This document shows, piece after piece, positions 10,008 through 21,498 of a stretch of DNA of 64,000 nt. The stretch spans positions 1,922,001 to 1,986,000 of the forward strand of contig NZ_CP119327.1 of NCBI RefSeq assembly GCF_022815905.2, given 5' to 3'. How positions within the stretch are numbered: position 1 is the first letter of the stretch; each line of letters opens with the position of its first letter. The position numbers were made by a program, and so were the translations under genes. Under the pieces are notes generated by a model. The model was not told the origin of the DNA and did not search any database. It saw only the letters and a program-made list of their open reading frames with translations. The DNA is from Staphylococcus sp. NRL 16/872 (GTDB lineage: Bacteria; Bacillota; Bacilli; Staphylococcales; Staphylococcaceae).

Positions 10008-11252
10008 TTATGCCCATCCACGGTAGCGTGCTGCTTCAGCAGTACGTTTAATACCTACAATGTAAGCTGCTAATCTCATATCTATTTTTCTGTTTTGTGC
10101 TAATTCGTAAATAGTATCAAAAGCAGTTACTAATTTTTCACGTAATTTTTCATTAACTTCTTCTTCTGTCCAATAGTAACCTTGATTATTTTGTACCCAT
10201 TCGAAGTAAGATACAGTTACACCACCAGCACTTGCTAATACGTCTGGTACTAATAAGATGTCACGTTCAGTTAAAATACGTGTTGCTTCAGGCGTAGTTG
10301 GACCATTTGCTGCTTCAACTACGATATCTGCTTTAATGTCGTGTGCATTATCTTCAGTAATTTGATTAGAAATCGCTGCTGGTACTAAAATATCACAATC
10401 TAATTCGAATAATTCTTTGTTAGAAATTGTTTCATCAAATAAGTTTGTTACTGTACCAAAGCTATCACGACGATCTAATAAATAGTCGATATCTAATCCT
10501 TCTGGATCATGTAATGCACCGTATGCATCAGAAATACCTACAACTTTTGCTCCCATATCATATAAGAACTTAGCTAAGAAACTACCTGCGTTACCAAAAC
10601 CTTGGATAACTACACGTGCATCTTTTACATCAATCCCTCTACGTTTAGCAGCTTGCTCAATTGCAATAACAACACCTAATGCAGTTGAACGGTCACGACC
10701 TTGTGAACCACCTAAAACGATTGGTTTACCTGTGATGAAACCAGGTGAATTAAATTTATCTAATGCACTATATTCATCCATCATCCAAGCCATAATTTGA
10801 GAGTTAGTAAATACGTCTGGAGCTGGAATATCTTTTGTAGGACCTACGAATTGAGAAATTGCACGCACGTAGCCACGTGATAAACGTTCAACTTCATGGA
10901 TACTCATTTGACGTGGGTCACAAACGATACCACCTTTACCACCACCGTATGGTAAATTAACGATACCGCATTTTAAAGTCATCCACATTGATAAAGCTTT
11001 AACATCGTCTTCGTCTACATCTGGATGGAAACGTACCCCACCTTTTGTAGGACCTACTGCATCGTTATGTTGCGCACGATAACCTGTAAATGTTTTAACT
11101 GTACCATCATCCATACGCACTGGGATGCGAACTTGTAAGAATCGTAATGGTTCTTTGATTAAATCATACATTCCATCGTCAAATCCCAATTTGTGTAATG
11201 CTTCCTTAATGATACTTTGTGTAGAACTCACTAAACTATTATTCTCAGTCAT
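10008..11252 (-). CDS. gudB: NAD-specific glutamate dehydrogenase
   Basis: Oxidative deamination of glutamate to 2-oxoglutarate, linking amino-acid catabolism to the TCA cycle. I chose ATG 11252 (MTENNSLVSS), which follows GAGGCGAA by about 11 bases and gives 414 residues, the S. aureus length; a TTG start at 11294 has no support. Visible motifs are the substrate lysine region PYGGGKGG near residue 105 and the nucleotide-binding IQGFGNAG. It follows rocD by 108 bases on the same strand. Together they convert ornithine-derived products to glutamate and on to 2-oxoglutarate. Confidence 0.95.
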   Translation of the reverse strand: MTENNSLVSSTQSIIKEALHKLGFDDGMYDLIKEPLRFLQVRIPVRMDDGTVKTFTGYRAQHNDAVGPTKGGVRFHPDVDEDDVKALSMWMTLKCGIVNLPYGGGKGGIVCDPRQMSIHEVERLSRGYVRAISQFVGPTKDIPAPDVFTNSQIMAWMMDEYSALDKFNSPGFITGKPIVLGGSQGRDRSTALGVVIAIEQAAKRRGIDVKDARVVIQGFGNAGSFLAKFLYDMGAKVVGISDAYGALHDPEGLDIDYLLDRRDSFGTVTNLFDETISNKELFELDCDILVPAAISNQITEDNAHDIKADIVVEAANGPTTPEATRILTERDILLVPDVLASAGGVTVSYFEWVQNNQGYYWTEEEVNEKLREKLVTAFDTIYELAQNRKIDMRLAAYIVGIKRTAEAARYRGWA

Positions 11253-11360
11253 GTTCACTTTCGCCTCTTTTTTAACAAATGATTTCGCTTTCAAACATAT
11301 TGTAACATATGTGATTGCTTTTTAAAGGGTTTTCAAAATGAATGTTACAACTTTTTGAAC

Positions 11361-12551
11361 TTATTCAAAAACGCTTCTAATTCTATCTAATGCATCGTCT
11401 AATTCTTCTTTAGAAATTACTAATGGTGGTGCAAAACGGATTACTGTATCATGTGTTTCTTTACATAATAGTCCTTTTTCTTTTAGAGCTTCACAGTAAG
11501 GTCTAGCACTTTCATGTAACTCGACACCAATAAAGAGGCCGCGTCCACGCACTTCTTTAATCGCTGGGTGTTTAATTTTTTGTAATTCTGATTTGAAGTA
11601 TTCGCCTAATTCATTTGAACGGCCTGGTAAATCTTCATCTAAAATAACATCTAATGCAGCAATTGATACGGCACATGCTAATGGGTTACCACCAAATGTT
11701 GAACCATGTGACCCTGGAGTGAAGACATCTAACACTTCTTTGTCAGCTAATACCACCGAAATTGGTAACACGCCACCACCGAGTGCTTTTCCTAAGATAT
11801 AAACATCCGGTTTAACATTATCCCAATCTGTTGCAAATAATTTACCTGAACGGCCTAAACCAGCTTGAATTTCATCAGCGATAAACAAGATGTTATGCTC
11901 ATCACATAATTCTCTAATTTCTTTAAGGTAGCCTTCTGGTGGAATATTAATCCCTGCTTCCCCTTGAATAGGCTCTACTAAAATAGCTGCTGTATTATCA
12001 TTGATTGCTTCTTTTAGTTGATTAACATCCCCGAAATCAACTTTGCGGAAACCATCTAGTAATGGACCGTATCCACGTTGATATTCCGCTTCAGAAGATA
12101 ATGATACTGGCGCCATAGTACGACCATGGAAGTTACCATTAAAGGCAATAATTTCAGCTTTATTCGGTTCAATTCCTTTCACATCATAAGCCCAACGACG
12201 TGCAGCTTTTAATGCAGTTTCAACCGCTTCTGCACCTGTATTCATTGGTAATGCTTTATCTTTACCAGCTAATTTACAAATCTTTTCATACCATGCACCT
12301 AAATTATCACTGTGGAACGCACGAGATACTAAAGTTACTCTATCCGCTTGATCTTTCAATGCTTGGATAATTTTAGGATGACGATGTCCTTGGTTAACAG
12401 CTGAATATGCTGATAACATATCCATATATTTATTACCTTCTGGATCAGTTACCCAAATGCCTTCTGCTTCTGCTACGACGATTGGTAGTGGCACGTAGTT
12501 ATGTGCTCCATAGTGGTTTGTTAATTCAATGATTTGTTCTGACTTAGTCAT
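11361..12551 (-). CDS. rocD: Ornithine aminotransferase
   Basis: PLP enzyme transferring the delta-amino group of ornithine to 2-oxoglutarate, giving glutamate semialdehyde and glutamate. The 396-residue length matches the staphylococcal RocD2. Class III aminotransferase features are visible: [18 protein letters not shown], the metal-free acidic motif [15 protein letters not shown], and the PLP lysine in [11 protein letters not shown]. It lies upstream of gudB in one catabolic unit for arginine and ornithine. A large imperfect inverted repeat lies immediately upstream (12603-12698). Confidence 0.95.
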   Translation of the reverse strand: MTKSEQIIELTNHYGAHNYVPLPIVVAEAEGIWVTDPEGNKYMDMLSAYSAVNQGHRHPKIIQALKDQADRVTLVSRAFHSDNLGAWYEKICKLAGKDKALPMNTGAEAVETALKAARRWAYDVKGIEPNKAEIIAFNGNFHGRTMAPVSLSSEAEYQRGYGPLLDGFRKVDFGDVNQLKEAINDNTAAILVEPIQGEAGINIPPEGYLKEIRELCDEHNILFIADEIQAGLGRSGKLFATDWDNVKPDVYILGKALGGGVLPISVVLADKEVLDVFTPGSHGSTFGGNPLACAVSIAALDVILDEDLPGRSNELGEYFKSELQKIKHPAIKEVRGRGLFIGVELHESARPYCEALKEKGLLCKETHDTVIRFAPPLVISKEELDDALDRIRSVFE

Positions 12552-12602
12552 AATATCTCCCCTTTGCTTAAATTATATTAAAACTAATGGCCATACAAGA
12601 GC

Positions 12603-12698
12603 GGCTTTCATGATTAATACATAGGTATACTTCTCTTTTTTGAAAATGAAAATAGAATTAGTCCACTTTTTTAAAGAGGTATACATGTTGTGAAAGCC
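12603..12698. repeat. Nested imperfect inverted repeat upstream of rocD
   Basis: Outer arms GGCTTTCA (12603-12610) and TGAAAGCC (12691-12698). Inner arms run from GTATAC (12625-12630) with adjacent CTCTTT to AAAGAG next to GTATAC (12679-12684). Intervening loops are unequal. It could be a folded rocD leader, an operator pair or a small palindromic element. Confidence 0.5.
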
Positions 12699-12800
12699 CT
12701 TACAGATATAATGACATATTACATTGTATTTTTACAAGTAAAATAATAAAAATTTTCGGATAACTTTAATGCTAAAATTTTTATAACTATAGTATGTATA

Positions 12801-12832
12801 AAAGCTTGCACTACATGCGCAGTACAAGCTTT
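12801..12832 (-). terminator. Terminator of ofrA
   Basis: AAAAGCTTG-CACT...AGTACAAGCTTT imperfect stem directly after the ofrA stop. The minus-strand T tract is short. Confidence 0.65.
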
Positions 12833-12841
12833 CCTAATTTA

Positions 12842-13969
12842 TTATTTATCTTTACGAGGTAATGGATAGAATCCTTCGTTAAATTGTTTCCATAAATTTG
12901 GTGTTAATTCATGATTATCTTCACGTTCAGGATCGAAGTAAGAAATAATTTCGTTTTCTTTTCCTTCTTTAATTTTCTCAATGAAATTATAATCTAATAG
13001 AATTTCACGACCAAGTGCGACTAATTCCACGCCTGTTGATTCAATCGCATCTAATGCATCGTCTGCAGTAAATACTGAGCCGATACCAATCACTGGCATG
13101 CGACCATCTACCCATTTACGGATTAATTTCAAGCGTTCTTGACCAGCATATTTACCTTCACGTGTTTCAGAGTGGATATCTCCAATTGAAATATGCACGT
13201 AGTCAATTGCTTTCTCAGTAATTGTCTTAATTAATTGTTCAGTTAACTCCATTGAAATACCTGGAGATTCTGCTTCTTCAGGAGATAAACGGTAACCAAC
13301 GATAAAGTCTTTATTAGCGTGTTGTTCTTTCACTTTAAGCACTTCATCTATCACAGCTGTAGGGAACTTCATGTGGTCGCCCCATTCATCATTTCTTCTA
13401 TTATAATATGGAGAAACGAATTGATGGATTAAGTAATGATTGGCACCATGAATTTCAACACCATCGAAACCTGCTTCAATCACACGGCGTGTCGCTTCGC
13501 CGAAATCTTTAATTGTTTGTTCAATTTCTTCAGGTGTGATTTCTCTCGCATCGTGTTCTTGTTCTTGACCGAAACTTTTAAGTGAGATAGGACTTGGCGC
13601 TACGACGTCGCCATTAGGTGTTAAGTTTGGTAGAGCTTGCGCACCACCATGATGGATTTGTACTAACGCTTTCGCGCCATTTTTCTTCATTGCTTGTGCT
13701 AAGCGTTTTAAACCTTCTATATCTGAATCATGTGCAACTGATGGTTGTCCTGGGAAAGCTTTACCAATATCATTCACATTACTAGCGGCATTAAGTGCTA
13801 AACCTACATCTTTAGAACGTTTTTCAATATATGGAATTTCAACGTCTGAAATCGTGCCATCATCATTTGATGAAATGTGTGTTAGAGGCGCTAACACAAA
13901 ACGGTTTCTTAATTCAACGCCATTAGGTAATGTTACTGTTTCAAATAACTTTTCATATTTAGTATTCAT
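12842..13969 (-). CDS. ofrA: Old-yellow-enzyme type NADH:flavin oxidoreductase
   Basis: FMN-dependent TIM-barrel reductase of 375 residues in the OYE family. Motifs are FVLAPLTHISS at the N-terminus, VQIHHGGAQA near residue 103, FDGVEIHGANHYLIHQFVSP near residue 170, and the phosphate-binding GIGSVFTADDA and ALGREIL at the end. S. aureus OfrA, in the same place beside rocD and gudB, is linked to electrophile and oxidative stress resistance. The ATG follows GGAGGAAAGG. It is single-gene with its own terminator. The symbol rests on gene order plus family; the physiological substrate is not known from sequence. Confidence 0.85.
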   Translation of the reverse strand: MNTKYEKLFETVTLPNGVELRNRFVLAPLTHISSNDDGTISDVEIPYIEKRSKDVGLALNAASNVNDIGKAFPGQPSVAHDSDIEGLKRLAQAMKKNGAKALVQIHHGGAQALPNLTPNGDVVAPSPISLKSFGQEQEHDAREITPEEIEQTIKDFGEATRRVIEAGFDGVEIHGANHYLIHQFVSPYYNRRNDEWGDHMKFPTAVIDEVLKVKEQHANKDFIVGYRLSPEEAESPGISMELTEQLIKTITEKAIDYVHISIGDIHSETREGKYAGQERLKLIRKWVDGRMPVIGIGSVFTADDALDAIESTGVELVALGREILLDYNFIEKIKEGKENEIISYFDPEREDNHELTPNLWKQFNEGFYPLPRKDK

Positions 13970-14155
13970 AATGATTCCTTTCCTCCTTATTTATGCTCAA
14001 ACTATAGCACGGATAGAAAATTGTTCTCTAGTTTTCTGCTTGCATGTACATGCATACTTATTATATTTACCTTCTACAATTATTAAAGTTAATCAAAATC
14101 AACCTTGCATAATATAATTCTCATATTTAATTATCGTTACGAATTACTCGTAATA

Positions 14156-14197
14156 CTAAAAAAGCTAACGTTACTGTATGTAAGTAACGTTAGCTTA
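14156..14197 (-). terminator. Terminator of cvfD
   Basis: AAGCTAACGTTAC / GTAACGTTAGCTT stem followed on the minus strand by TTTTTT, just downstream of the S1-domain gene. Confidence 0.85.
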
Positions 14198-14213
14198 GCG
14201 TGTTTACAGTCAA

Positions 14214-14594
14214 TCAATTACTACGAATCGCACGTTTAGACTGCTTAATCCAGACCGGTAGGCGTTCTTCAAGTGTTTGAAACCCATACTTTTCTGTTTC
14301 TTTAATTTCATCTAATACTGACTGCTTTTCTTTTTTTCGTTCATAATTCTTAAAGTAATCATTATCTTTGAGTGACAAATTAAGTTTTCCTTCATCATCA
14401 ATTGATAAAATCTTCGCTTTAACAACTTGTCCTTCTGATAGAAATTTTTTTAAGTTGTGGACATAATCATCCATGATTTCTGAAATGTGGATTAGTCCTT
14501 CAGTATGGTCAGGGGCCTCAACAAAAGCGCCATACGGTTGAATGCCAGTCACACGCACTTTAATATGCTGACCTACTTTATAGTGAGTATTCAA
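14214..14594 (-). CDS. cvfD: S1-domain RNA-binding regulator (CvfD/GSP13-like)
   Basis: A 126-residue protein with one N-terminal S1 RNA-binding domain (about residues 6-75: VGQHIKVRVTGIQPYGAFVE, EGLIHISEI, INLSLK-type end here LNLSLKDND). A charged C-terminal tail follows. The family includes general stress protein 13 (YugI) of Bacillus and CvfD of other Firmicutes, which bind ribosomes or mRNA and act post-transcriptionally. It is monocistronic with a strong terminator. The precise RNA targets cannot be read from the sequence. Confidence 0.8.
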   Translation of the reverse strand: MNTHYKVGQHIKVRVTGIQPYGAFVEAPDHTEGLIHISEIMDDYVHNLKKFLSEGQVVKAKILSIDDEGKLNLSLKDNDYFKNYERKKEKQSVLDEIKETEKYGFQTLEERLPVWIKQSKRAIRSN

Positions 14595-14789
14595 CTTGAT
14601 AACCCCTTATTCGATATTCTTAACATATTTATAATAGCATAAAACATAAATTTGGACTAACTATTAAGGGAGAAAAATTATATTTTTCAGTTTTTTATTA
14701 TATTTAAACTGCATTAATTTGAATTGGTTATTGTGACCTATCGAGAATTTAGGTTAAGGTAGTTTAATTTCTAAAAATATTCAAGAATT

Positions 14790-14824
14790 AAAAAAGCGAA
14801 TCGATAAATTACTCATCGACTCGC
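14790..14824 (-). terminator. Terminator of ppiB
   Basis: GCGAATCGAT / ATCGACTCGC imperfect stem followed on the minus strand by TTTTTT; it lies 67 bases after the ppiB stop. Confidence 0.75.
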
Positions 14825-14890
14825 TCCAATTACAATACTATTTAAATAAATATTTTCCAAAGTTGACAGCATTTAACATGCTCGTTTACT

Positions 14891-15493
14891 TTATGCTTTT
14901 TTATCTTCAACATCAATTGATTCGATCACTACGTCATGAACCGGTTTGTCTTGTGCACCTACTTTAGTATTAGCAATATCCTCTAATGTTGATTCACCTT
15001 CGATGAGTTGACCGAAAACAGTATGTTTTAAGTCTAACCAAGGTGTGCCACCTTTTTCACTATAAGCTTTCGCGATCGGTTCTGGCCAACCACCATCAAC
15101 TAATTGATCTAACATAGTTTCTGGTACTTCTTTCATTTGCACAACGAAGAATTGTGACCCATTAGTGTTTGGACCGGCATTAGCCATTGAAAGTGCACCA
15201 TATAAATTGAAAGCTTCTTTTGAAAGTTCGTCCTCAAAAGCGCCACCATATATACTTTCACCGCCCATACCAGTTGCAGTGGGATCGCCACCTTGAATCA
15301 TGAAATCATTAATCACACGATGGAAAGTAACGCCATCATAGTAACCATTTTTCGAATGTGTCACAAAGTTTTCAACGGTTTTAGGTGCGATATCTGGAAA
15401 TAACTTAAACGTCATATCGCCTTTATTTGTATGCATAACTAATTTAATTTCATTATCTTGTACCTCTTTATTTAACTGTGGGTAGTTAGTCAT
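14891..15493 (-). CDS. ppiB: Cyclophilin-type peptidyl-prolyl isomerase
   Basis: Cytoplasmic cyclophilin catalysing cis-trans isomerisation of proline peptide bonds. It has 200 residues and no signal peptide or lipobox. The cyclophilin core is visible: [22 protein letters not shown] (split here as FHRVI and MIQGGD), [17 protein letters not shown] and [10 protein letters not shown]. The catalytic Arg in FHRVI is present. It is divergent from the kapB-like gene, with a 68-base intergenic gap that must carry both promoters. Confidence 0.93.
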   Translation of the reverse strand: MTNYPQLNKEVQDNEIKLVMHTNKGDMTFKLFPDIAPKTVENFVTHSKNGYYDGVTFHRVINDFMIQGGDPTATGMGGESIYGGAFEDELSKEAFNLYGALSMANAGPNTNGSQFFVVQMKEVPETMLDQLVDGGWPEPIAKAYSEKGGTPWLDLKHTVFGQLIEGESTLEDIANTKVGAQDKPVHDVVIESIDVEDKKA

Positions 15494-15561
15494 TTAGATT
15501 CTCCATTCATGTTATGATGATATAGATATATATTAACATATTTGAAAGGGAGTAATATAGC

Positions 15562-15942
15562 ATGTTATATCGTTTCTCACATAAGACAGGCGCATATGGC
15601 GTAACGATTAAAGAGGAGAATGAAGATCAAGTACTCGTACAAGTTGAACAAGTCATCAAACATCCTAAACAAGGTGATTTACACAACCCTGGTCAAGTAG
15701 AAGGTGTCTTCTTTCATGAACGTCGTGCCTTAAGTCATTACGAAAAACGCTACGCAACAAGTTCACAACTTCGTGACTTTAATGTTGAAGAAATGAAATA
15801 CGAAGATTCTCTTCAACAAGCCATCACAAAAATGGAGAATGATCTAAAACAACAAGACACAGAATTTTCAAAAATGGCTTTAAATAATCTTGAAAACCTA
15901 AAAAATGACTACTCAATTCAATATAAACAAAAATTTTTCTAA
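15562..15942 (+). CDS. kapB: KapB-like kinase-associated protein
   Basis: A 126-residue soluble protein starting YRFSHKTGAYG, the hallmark of the kinase-associated lipoprotein B (KapB) family. The N-terminal beta-barrel part covers about residues 1-60 and the C-terminal part is helical and charged. Bacillus KapB is a lipoprotein affecting sporulation kinases; this protein has no lipobox or signal, so only the domain is shared and the role here is unknown. The start ATG 15562 follows AAGGGAG. Confidence 0.7.
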   Translation: MLYRFSHKTGAYGVTIKEENEDQVLVQVEQVIKHPKQGDLHNPGQVEGVFFHERRALSHYEKRYATSSQLRDFNVEEMKYEDSLQQAITKMENDLKQQDTEFSKMALNNLENLKNDYSIQYKQKFF

Positions 15943-16034
15943 GCAATTTTGACGTGTTTCTTCTTATTTAACTAGTTCTAGGAAATCACTGTGTACATGG
16001 GCTTTCACCGTTTTTCAGAATGGAATGATTCATG

Positions 16035-16040
16035 TATAAT
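16035..16040 (+). promoter_or_regulatory. Candidate -10 element of the mnh operon
   Basis: TATAAT located 36 bases before the mnhA start. The -35 (TTTTCA at 17 bases) is weak, so only the -10 is convincing. Confidence 0.4.
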
Positions 16041-16075
16041 GTATGCCATAAATATTTTTAAAGGAGGAAAACATA

Positions 16076-18475
16076 GTGAGTTTGTTACATATTGCGGTCA
16101 TTTTACCGTTAATATTTGCACTCATTATTCCAATCCTTTATCGATTCTCTAAGAAGATTCATTTAGGTTGGTTTGTATTACCTATTCCTGTTGTCTTATT
16201 TATTTATTTTATATCTCTTATATCGACTACTCAGTCAGGTAATACAGTAATAAATACGTTAAATTGGATGCCACATATCGGTATGAACTTTGATTTATAT
16301 CTAGATGGCTTAAGTATATTGTTTAGTTTACTCATTACCGGTATCGGTAGTTTAGTCGTACTATATTCTATCGGCTACCTTAGTAAATCCGAACAACTCG
16401 GAAATTTTTACTGTTATTTATTACTATTCATGGGTGCAATGTTGGGAGTTGTACTCTCAGATAACTTAATCATTTTATATCTATTTTGGGAGTTAACATC
16501 ATTTTCAAGTTTCTTACTCATCTCATTTTGGAGAGAGAAACAAGCCTCTATCTACGGTGCTCAGAAATCACTTATCATTACCGTATTTGGAGGACTGAGT
16601 CTACTCGGTGGCTTCATCCTTATTTCTTTAGCCGGAAATTCTTTAAGCCTCCATCATTTACTTGAACATGCGTCCGAAATACAGCATAGTCCAATATTCA
16701 CTTTAGCAATGATTTTAATCATGCTAGGTGCATTTACTAAATCTGCGCAAGTACCATTTTATATTTGGTTACCCGATGCAATGGAAGCACCAACACCAGT
16801 CAGTGCCTACTTGCACTCAGCAACAATGGTTAAAGCTGGATTATATTTAGTAGCACGTGTTACCCCACTATTTGCCATTTCACAAGGTTGGATATGGACG
16901 ATCACGTTAGTTGGGCTTATCACGTTATTCTGGGCTTCATTAAATGCAACGAAACAACAAGACCTTAAAGGTATCTTGGCTTTCTCTACCGTTTCTCAAC
17001 TCGGCATGATTATGTCTATGTTAGGTATTGGAGCAGTGAGCTATCATTTTGAAGGTAGTCAAAGTCAACTTTATGTAGCTGCATTCACTGCTGCTGTATT
17101 TCACTTAATTAACCATGCTACATTTAAGGGCGCTTTATTCATGGTTACTGGTGCCGTTGATCATGCGACAGGCACACGTGATGTGAAGAAATTAGGCGGT
17201 TTACTTACAATTATGCCTATTTCATTTACGATTACAGTCATCACAGCCTTAAGTATGGCTGGTGTTCCACCGTTCAACGGGTTCTTATCTAAAGAGAAAT
17301 TTTTAGAAGCAATGATTGAAGTTTCTCATGCGCAAATTTTTAGCCTTAATACATTAGGTATAATCTTCCCGATTTTAGCTATTGTAGGTAGTATTTTCAC
17401 TTTCGTGTATTCGATTAAATTCGTCTTACATATATTTTTCGGTCAGCACAAACCGAATGCATTACCTAAGAAAGCGCATGAAGTTTCACTATTAATGCTA
17501 ATTTCTCCAAGTATTTTAGCTATTTTGGTTATTGTTTTCGGATTTGCGCCTGGTTTATTGACGCAAACTATTATTGAACCAGCCACATTAGCGATTAGTA
17601 ACTTATCAAATACACACGCTGAGTTCCATATGTTCCACGGTATTACCCCTGCTTTCATTTCAACATTAACTATTTGGATTGTAGGGATATTACTATTACT
17701 TACATTTGGTTATTGGATTCGATTATTACAAGCTCAGCCAACGAAACTAACATTTAACCATTGGTACGACTCTACTGGAAAATGGTTACCAACAACGTCA
17801 GCGAAAATGACAAATAGTTATGTAAATGGATACGTGAGAGATAGTTTAGTGATTATATTTGGCATGTTAATTTTAATGACGATTGTAACGCTATTCAGCG
17901 TACCATTTAGTTTTAACTTTAAAGATATTAATAACATTCATATTTATGAAATTGTCATTCTTCTTATCTTAATAATGGCATCATTCATGATAATATTAGC
18001 ATCATCTCGTTTATTCAGTATTATCATGCTAAGTGTAGTTGGTTATTCAGTATCTGTGCTATTTGTCTTTTTCAAAGCACCAGATTTAGCATTGACACAA
18101 TTTGTCGTAGAATCTATTTCTACTGGTTTATTCTTATTATGTTTCTATCATTTACCAAACTTAAATCGTTACAATGAAAAACCGTCTTTTAAAATGACCA
18201 ATGCTATTATTTCAATTGGTGTAGGTTTAGTCGTGATTGTATTAGGTTTAATTGCATATGGTAATCGCCATTTCAATTCTATCGGTGAATACTACAAAGC
18301 ACATGTTTATGATTTAGCACATGGTAAGAATATGGTGAACGTCATCCTAGTTGATTTCCGTGGTATGGATACATTATTCGAATCATCTGTACTAGGTATC
18401 GCTGGTTTAGGTGTTTATACCATGATCAAATTACGCAGTAAACATAAAGCAAGTGAGGTGAAACGCGATGAATAG
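16076..18475 (+). CDS. mnhA: Na+/H+ antiporter subunit A
   Basis: Largest subunit (799 residues, about 20 membrane segments) of the Mrp/Mnh complex that exchanges sodium for protons. It is homologous to respiratory complex I antiporter subunits. The NuoL-like core is visible, with [30 protein letters not shown] and [18 protein letters not shown]. The C-terminal MrpA-specific part contains [18 protein letters not shown]. The start is GTG 16076 after AAAGGAGG. It is the first gene of mnhABCDEFG and overlaps mnhB by 8 bases. Staphylococci carry two paralogous mnh operons; length and sequence fit mnh1. Confidence 0.95.
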   Translation: MSLLHIAVILPLIFALIIPILYRFSKKIHLGWFVLPIPVVLFIYFISLISTTQSGNTVINTLNWMPHIGMNFDLYLDGLSILFSLLITGIGSLVVLYSIGYLSKSEQLGNFYCYLLLFMGAMLGVVLSDNLIILYLFWELTSFSSFLLISFWREKQASIYGAQKSLIITVFGGLSLLGGFILISLAGNSLSLHHLLEHASEIQHSPIFTLAMILIMLGAFTKSAQVPFYIWLPDAMEAPTPVSAYLHSATMVKAGLYLVARVTPLFAISQGWIWTITLVGLITLFWASLNATKQQDLKGILAFSTVSQLGMIMSMLGIGAVSYHFEGSQSQLYVAAFTAAVFHLINHATFKGALFMVTGAVDHATGTRDVKKLGGLLTIMPISFTITVITALSMAGVPPFNGFLSKEKFLEAMIEVSHAQIFSLNTLGIIFPILAIVGSIFTFVYSIKFVLHIFFGQHKPNALPKKAHEVSLLMLISPSILAILVIVFGFAPGLLTQTIIEPATLAISNLSNTHAEFHMFHGITPAFISTLTIWIVGILLLLTFGYWIRLLQAQPTKLTFNHWYDSTGKWLPTTSAKMTNSYVNGYVRDSLVIIFGMLILMTIVTLFSVPFSFNFKDINNIHIYEIVILLILIMASFMIILASSRLFSIIMLSVVGYSVSVLFVFFKAPDLALTQFVVESISTGLFLLCFYHLPNLNRYNEKPSFKMTNAIISIGVGLVVIVLGLIAYGNRHFNSIGEYYKAHVYDLAHGKNMVNVILVDFRGMDTLFESSVLGIAGLGVYTMIKLRSKHKASEVKRDE

Positions 18476-18896
18476 ACAGAAAAATAATTTAATGTTCCAA
18501 TACGCAGCTGTCATTATCGCTTTTCTTATCGCTTTATTTGGTATGAGTTTATTCTTCGCAGGACACTATACACCAGGTGGTGGCTTCGTCGGCGGGTTAT
18601 TACTTTCAAGTGCCTTAACGATTATTGCAATTGCGTTTGATATTAAAACGATGCGCAAAGTATTCCCTTGGGATTTTAAAATATTAATAGGTATCGGCCT
18701 GTTGTTTTGTGTAGGTACACCTATTGCAAGTTGGTTCTATGGAGAGAACTTTTTCACGCATACAGAATTCAACATCCCGTTGCCCCTACTTCAACCTATG
18801 CATATGAATACGCCAATGTTTTTTGACTTTGGGGTAATGTGTGCAGTAATCGGCACAGTCATGACAATTATTATAACGATTGGAGAGAACGAATAG
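18468..18896 (+). CDS. mnhB: Na+/H+ antiporter subunit B
   Basis: 142-residue membrane subunit with four hydrophobic segments and the family motif [13 protein letters not shown] near residue 27. Overlaps mnhA by 8 bases and mnhC by one base, so translation is coupled. Confidence 0.94.
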   Translation: MNRQKNNLMFQYAAVIIAFLIALFGMSLFFAGHYTPGGGFVGGLLLSSALTIIAIAFDIKTMRKVFPWDFKILIGIGLLFCVGTPIASWFYGENFFTHTEFNIPLPLLQPMHMNTPMFFDFGVMCAVIGTVMTIIITIGENE

Positions 18897-19243
18897 TGGA
18901 AATTATCATGATTATTGTATGTGGCATTCTCACAGCAATTAGTGTCTATCTCGTTTTATCTAAAAGTTTGATACGAATTGTTATGGGGACCACATTAATC
19001 ACACATGCATCAAATTTATTTTTAATTACAATGGGTGGATTAAAACATGGTGAAATGCCTATTCATGAACAAGGTATTTCTCAATATGTAGATCCTATCC
19101 CTCATGCCTTAATACTTACAGCAATTGTTATTGCCTTTGCAACTACAGCTTTCTTTTTAGTTTTAGCCTTTAGAACGTACAAAGTATTAGGTACAGACAA
19201 CGTAGAACTAATGAAAGGAGTACCTGAAGATGATGGTAAATAA
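18896..19243 (+). CDS. mnhC: Na+/H+ antiporter subunit C
   Basis: 115-residue NuoK-like subunit with three membrane segments; motifs [13 protein letters not shown] and [18 protein letters not shown] chose GTG 18896, 9 bases after GGAGAG and overlapping the mnhB stop. A longer in-frame ATG at 18839 would add a soluble stretch read from inside mnhB. This start gives nearly the S. aureus length. It overlaps mnhD by 14 bases. Confidence 0.93.
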   Translation: MEIIMIIVCGILTAISVYLVLSKSLIRIVMGTTLITHASNLFLITMGGLKHGEMPIHEQGISQYVDPIPHALILTAIVIAFATTAFFLVLAFRTYKVLGTDNVELMKGVPEDDGK

Positions 19244-20726
19244 TTTAGTAGTCCTGACATTAGTTGTACCTATTATCACTGCGATCATACTCATCTTTCT
19301 AGGTGAACGTATTCAAGCTAAACGTTATATCACATTAATTGGATTAGCTTTAACTTTAACTGTGGCAATCATTAATTTAATCAGTGTCATTAAATATGGC
19401 CCTCTTAAAGTAGAATTAGGTTCATGGCCAGCACCTTACGGCATTATCTTCTTATTAGATTCATTTAGTGCCATGCTTATTGTAACGAGCATTATCATTA
19501 CAATTCTTATTACAGCTTATTCAATAACGACAGCTGGCATTGATAGAGAACGCTATTATTTTCATTTTTCGATAACATTTATGCTTGTTGGAATCATTGG
19601 AGCATTTACGACTGGAGATATATTTAACCTCTTCGTATTCTTTGAAGTATTCCTTATGTCTTCTTATGCTCTACTTGTATTAGGAGGTACAAGAATACAG
19701 TTACGTGAAACGGTGAAATATTTACTCGTTAATATCGTGACATCAACATTTTTTGTTATTGCAGTAGGTCTTTTGTATTCCGTTGTAGGCACATTAAATA
19801 TGGCAGACATCAGTGATAAACTTGCTCAACTTAATCATACACATAGTGGTCTTTTAAGTATTGTCTTTATTTTATTTATATTTGTATTTGCAACAAAAGC
19901 TGGTGCATTTCCAATGTATATCTGGTTACCAGGTTCATACTATGCGCCACCGTTTGCGATTATCGCTTTCTTTGGTGCTTTATTAACTAAAGTCGGTGTC
20001 TATGCCATTGCAAGAACACTCAGCTTATTTTTCCAAAACACTATCAGCTTTTCACACTACACCATTTTATTCTTAGCGCTTCTAACAATTATCTTTGGAT
20101 CAGTTGGCGCTATCGCATATTATGATACTAAAAAAATTATTATCTATAATATTATGATTGCAGTTGGCGTTATTTTAGTTGGTGTAGCAATGATGAACCA
20201 AGCTGGAATTATTGGTGCAATTTACTACACTTTACATGATATGTTGGTAAAAACTGCTTTATTTTTACTAATCGGTGTGATGTATCAAATCACTAAATCG
20301 ACAAATTTAAAAGAGTTTGGTGGTTTAATTAAAACGTATCCTGTTCTTGGGTGGTCATTCTTTATTGCTGCTCTAAGCTTAGCAGGTATCCCACCGTTAA
20401 GTGGTTTTTATGGGAAATATTATATTGTGCAGGCTACGTTTGAAAAAGGATTCTACGTTAGCGGCATTATCGTATTATTATCAAGTTTAGTCGTACTTTA
20501 TTCAGTAATTCGTATATTTTTACAAGGTTTCTTCGGAGAACCTAAAGGTTATAATGTAAATCAAAAATTAAATGTTAACTATCCGGCAACTATTTCAATT
20601 ATAGCCGTGGTTATCACTGTATTATTTGGTTTATCTGCCGACTTTTTATATCCATTAATATCAGAAGCAGCCAAATCATTCTATGATCCTAGCGTTTATA
20701 TTCATAGTGTATTAGGAGGTAGATAA
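19230..20726 (+). CDS. mnhD: Na+/H+ antiporter subunit D
   Basis: 498-residue NuoM/NuoN-like antiporter subunit with about 14 membrane segments. Motifs include [17 protein letters not shown], the lysine-bearing [16 protein letters not shown] and [17 protein letters not shown]. The start at 19230 (ATGATG) is 9 bases after AGGAG. Length is identical to S. aureus MnhD1. Confidence 0.94.
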   Translation: MMVNNLVVLTLVVPIITAIILIFLGERIQAKRYITLIGLALTLTVAIINLISVIKYGPLKVELGSWPAPYGIIFLLDSFSAMLIVTSIIITILITAYSITTAGIDRERYYFHFSITFMLVGIIGAFTTGDIFNLFVFFEVFLMSSYALLVLGGTRIQLRETVKYLLVNIVTSTFFVIAVGLLYSVVGTLNMADISDKLAQLNHTHSGLLSIVFILFIFVFATKAGAFPMYIWLPGSYYAPPFAIIAFFGALLTKVGVYAIARTLSLFFQNTISFSHYTILFLALLTIIFGSVGAIAYYDTKKIIIYNIMIAVGVILVGVAMMNQAGIIGAIYYTLHDMLVKTALFLLIGVMYQITKSTNLKEFGGLIKTYPVLGWSFFIAALSLAGIPPLSGFYGKYYIVQATFEKGFYVSGIIVLLSSLVVLYSVIRIFLQGFFGEPKGYNVNQKLNVNYPATISIIAVVITVLFGLSADFLYPLISEAAKSFYDPSVYIHSVLGGR

Positions 20727-20728
20727 TG

Positions 20729-21208
20729 ATGGCCATTCAAATTACATTAAATTTTCTTTTAGCATTCATTTGGTTATTTCTAAGTGGAAGTTACACATTA
20801 AATAATCTATTACTAGGCTTTTTACTCGGTTTAGGAATTGTTTACTTATTTAATAAAGCGTTACCTGGCAAATTTTATTTAATTAGAGTTTATAAAATTA
20901 TCAAGCTTATTGTTGTCTTTCTCATAGAATTAATTAAAGCTAATATTGATGTATTAAAGATTGTGTTACGACCTAAACTACAAAATCAACCTGGCTTTTT
21001 TACTTATCACACTGATTTAAAGACAGATTGGCAAATTGTGCTATTATCTAATTTAATCACACTTACGCCAGGAACAGTCGTATTAGGAATCAGCGACGAT
21101 AGAACTAAGATTTACATCCATGCGATTGATTTTAGTACGAAAGAAGAAGAGGTTGAAGGAATTAAATCATCCCTTGAAAAAGTGGTTAGAGAGGTGGGCG
21201 AAGACTAA
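20729..21208 (+). CDS. mnhE: Na+/H+ antiporter subunit E
   Basis: 159-residue subunit: N-terminal hydrophobic half and cytoplasmic half with [13 protein letters not shown] and the conserved IYIHAIDF. Two adjacent ATG codons are possible; 20729 is preferred because it is 8 bases after GGAGGT, whereas 20726 is only 5. Confidence 0.92.
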   Translation: MAIQITLNFLLAFIWLFLSGSYTLNNLLLGFLLGLGIVYLFNKALPGKFYLIRVYKIIKLIVVFLIELIKANIDVLKIVLRPKLQNQPGFFTYHTDLKTDWQIVLLSNLITLTPGTVVLGISDDRTKIYIHAIDFSTKEEEVEGIKSSLEKVVREVGED

Positions 21209-21498
21209 TGGTAAAACTCATTATGCTAATTGCACTCATCATTGTAGTACTTTCTATGTTAGCTATGTTTATTCGCATTATTAAAGGCCCTACTTTAGCT
21301 GATAGAATTTTAGCGCTTGATGCCGTAGGTTTACAATTAATGGCATGCGTCGCATTATACAGTATTTTCATTGGCGCTCAATATTTACTTGTAACCATTT
21401 TATTAATTGGGATCTTAGCATTTTTAGGGACAGCAGTATTTTCAAAATATATAGATAAAGGTAAGGTGATTGAGCATGATAGCAACCATCATGATTAG
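21208..21498 (+). CDS. mnhF: Na+/H+ antiporter subunit F
   Basis: 96-residue subunit with three membrane segments and the motif [16 protein letters not shown] near residue 27. It overlaps mnhE by one base. The end overlaps the start of mnhG by 23 bases. Confidence 0.92.
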   Translation: MVKLIMLIALIIVVLSMLAMFIRIIKGPTLADRILALDAVGLQLMACVALYSIFIGAQYLLVTILLIGILAFLGTAVFSKYIDKGKVIEHDSNHHD

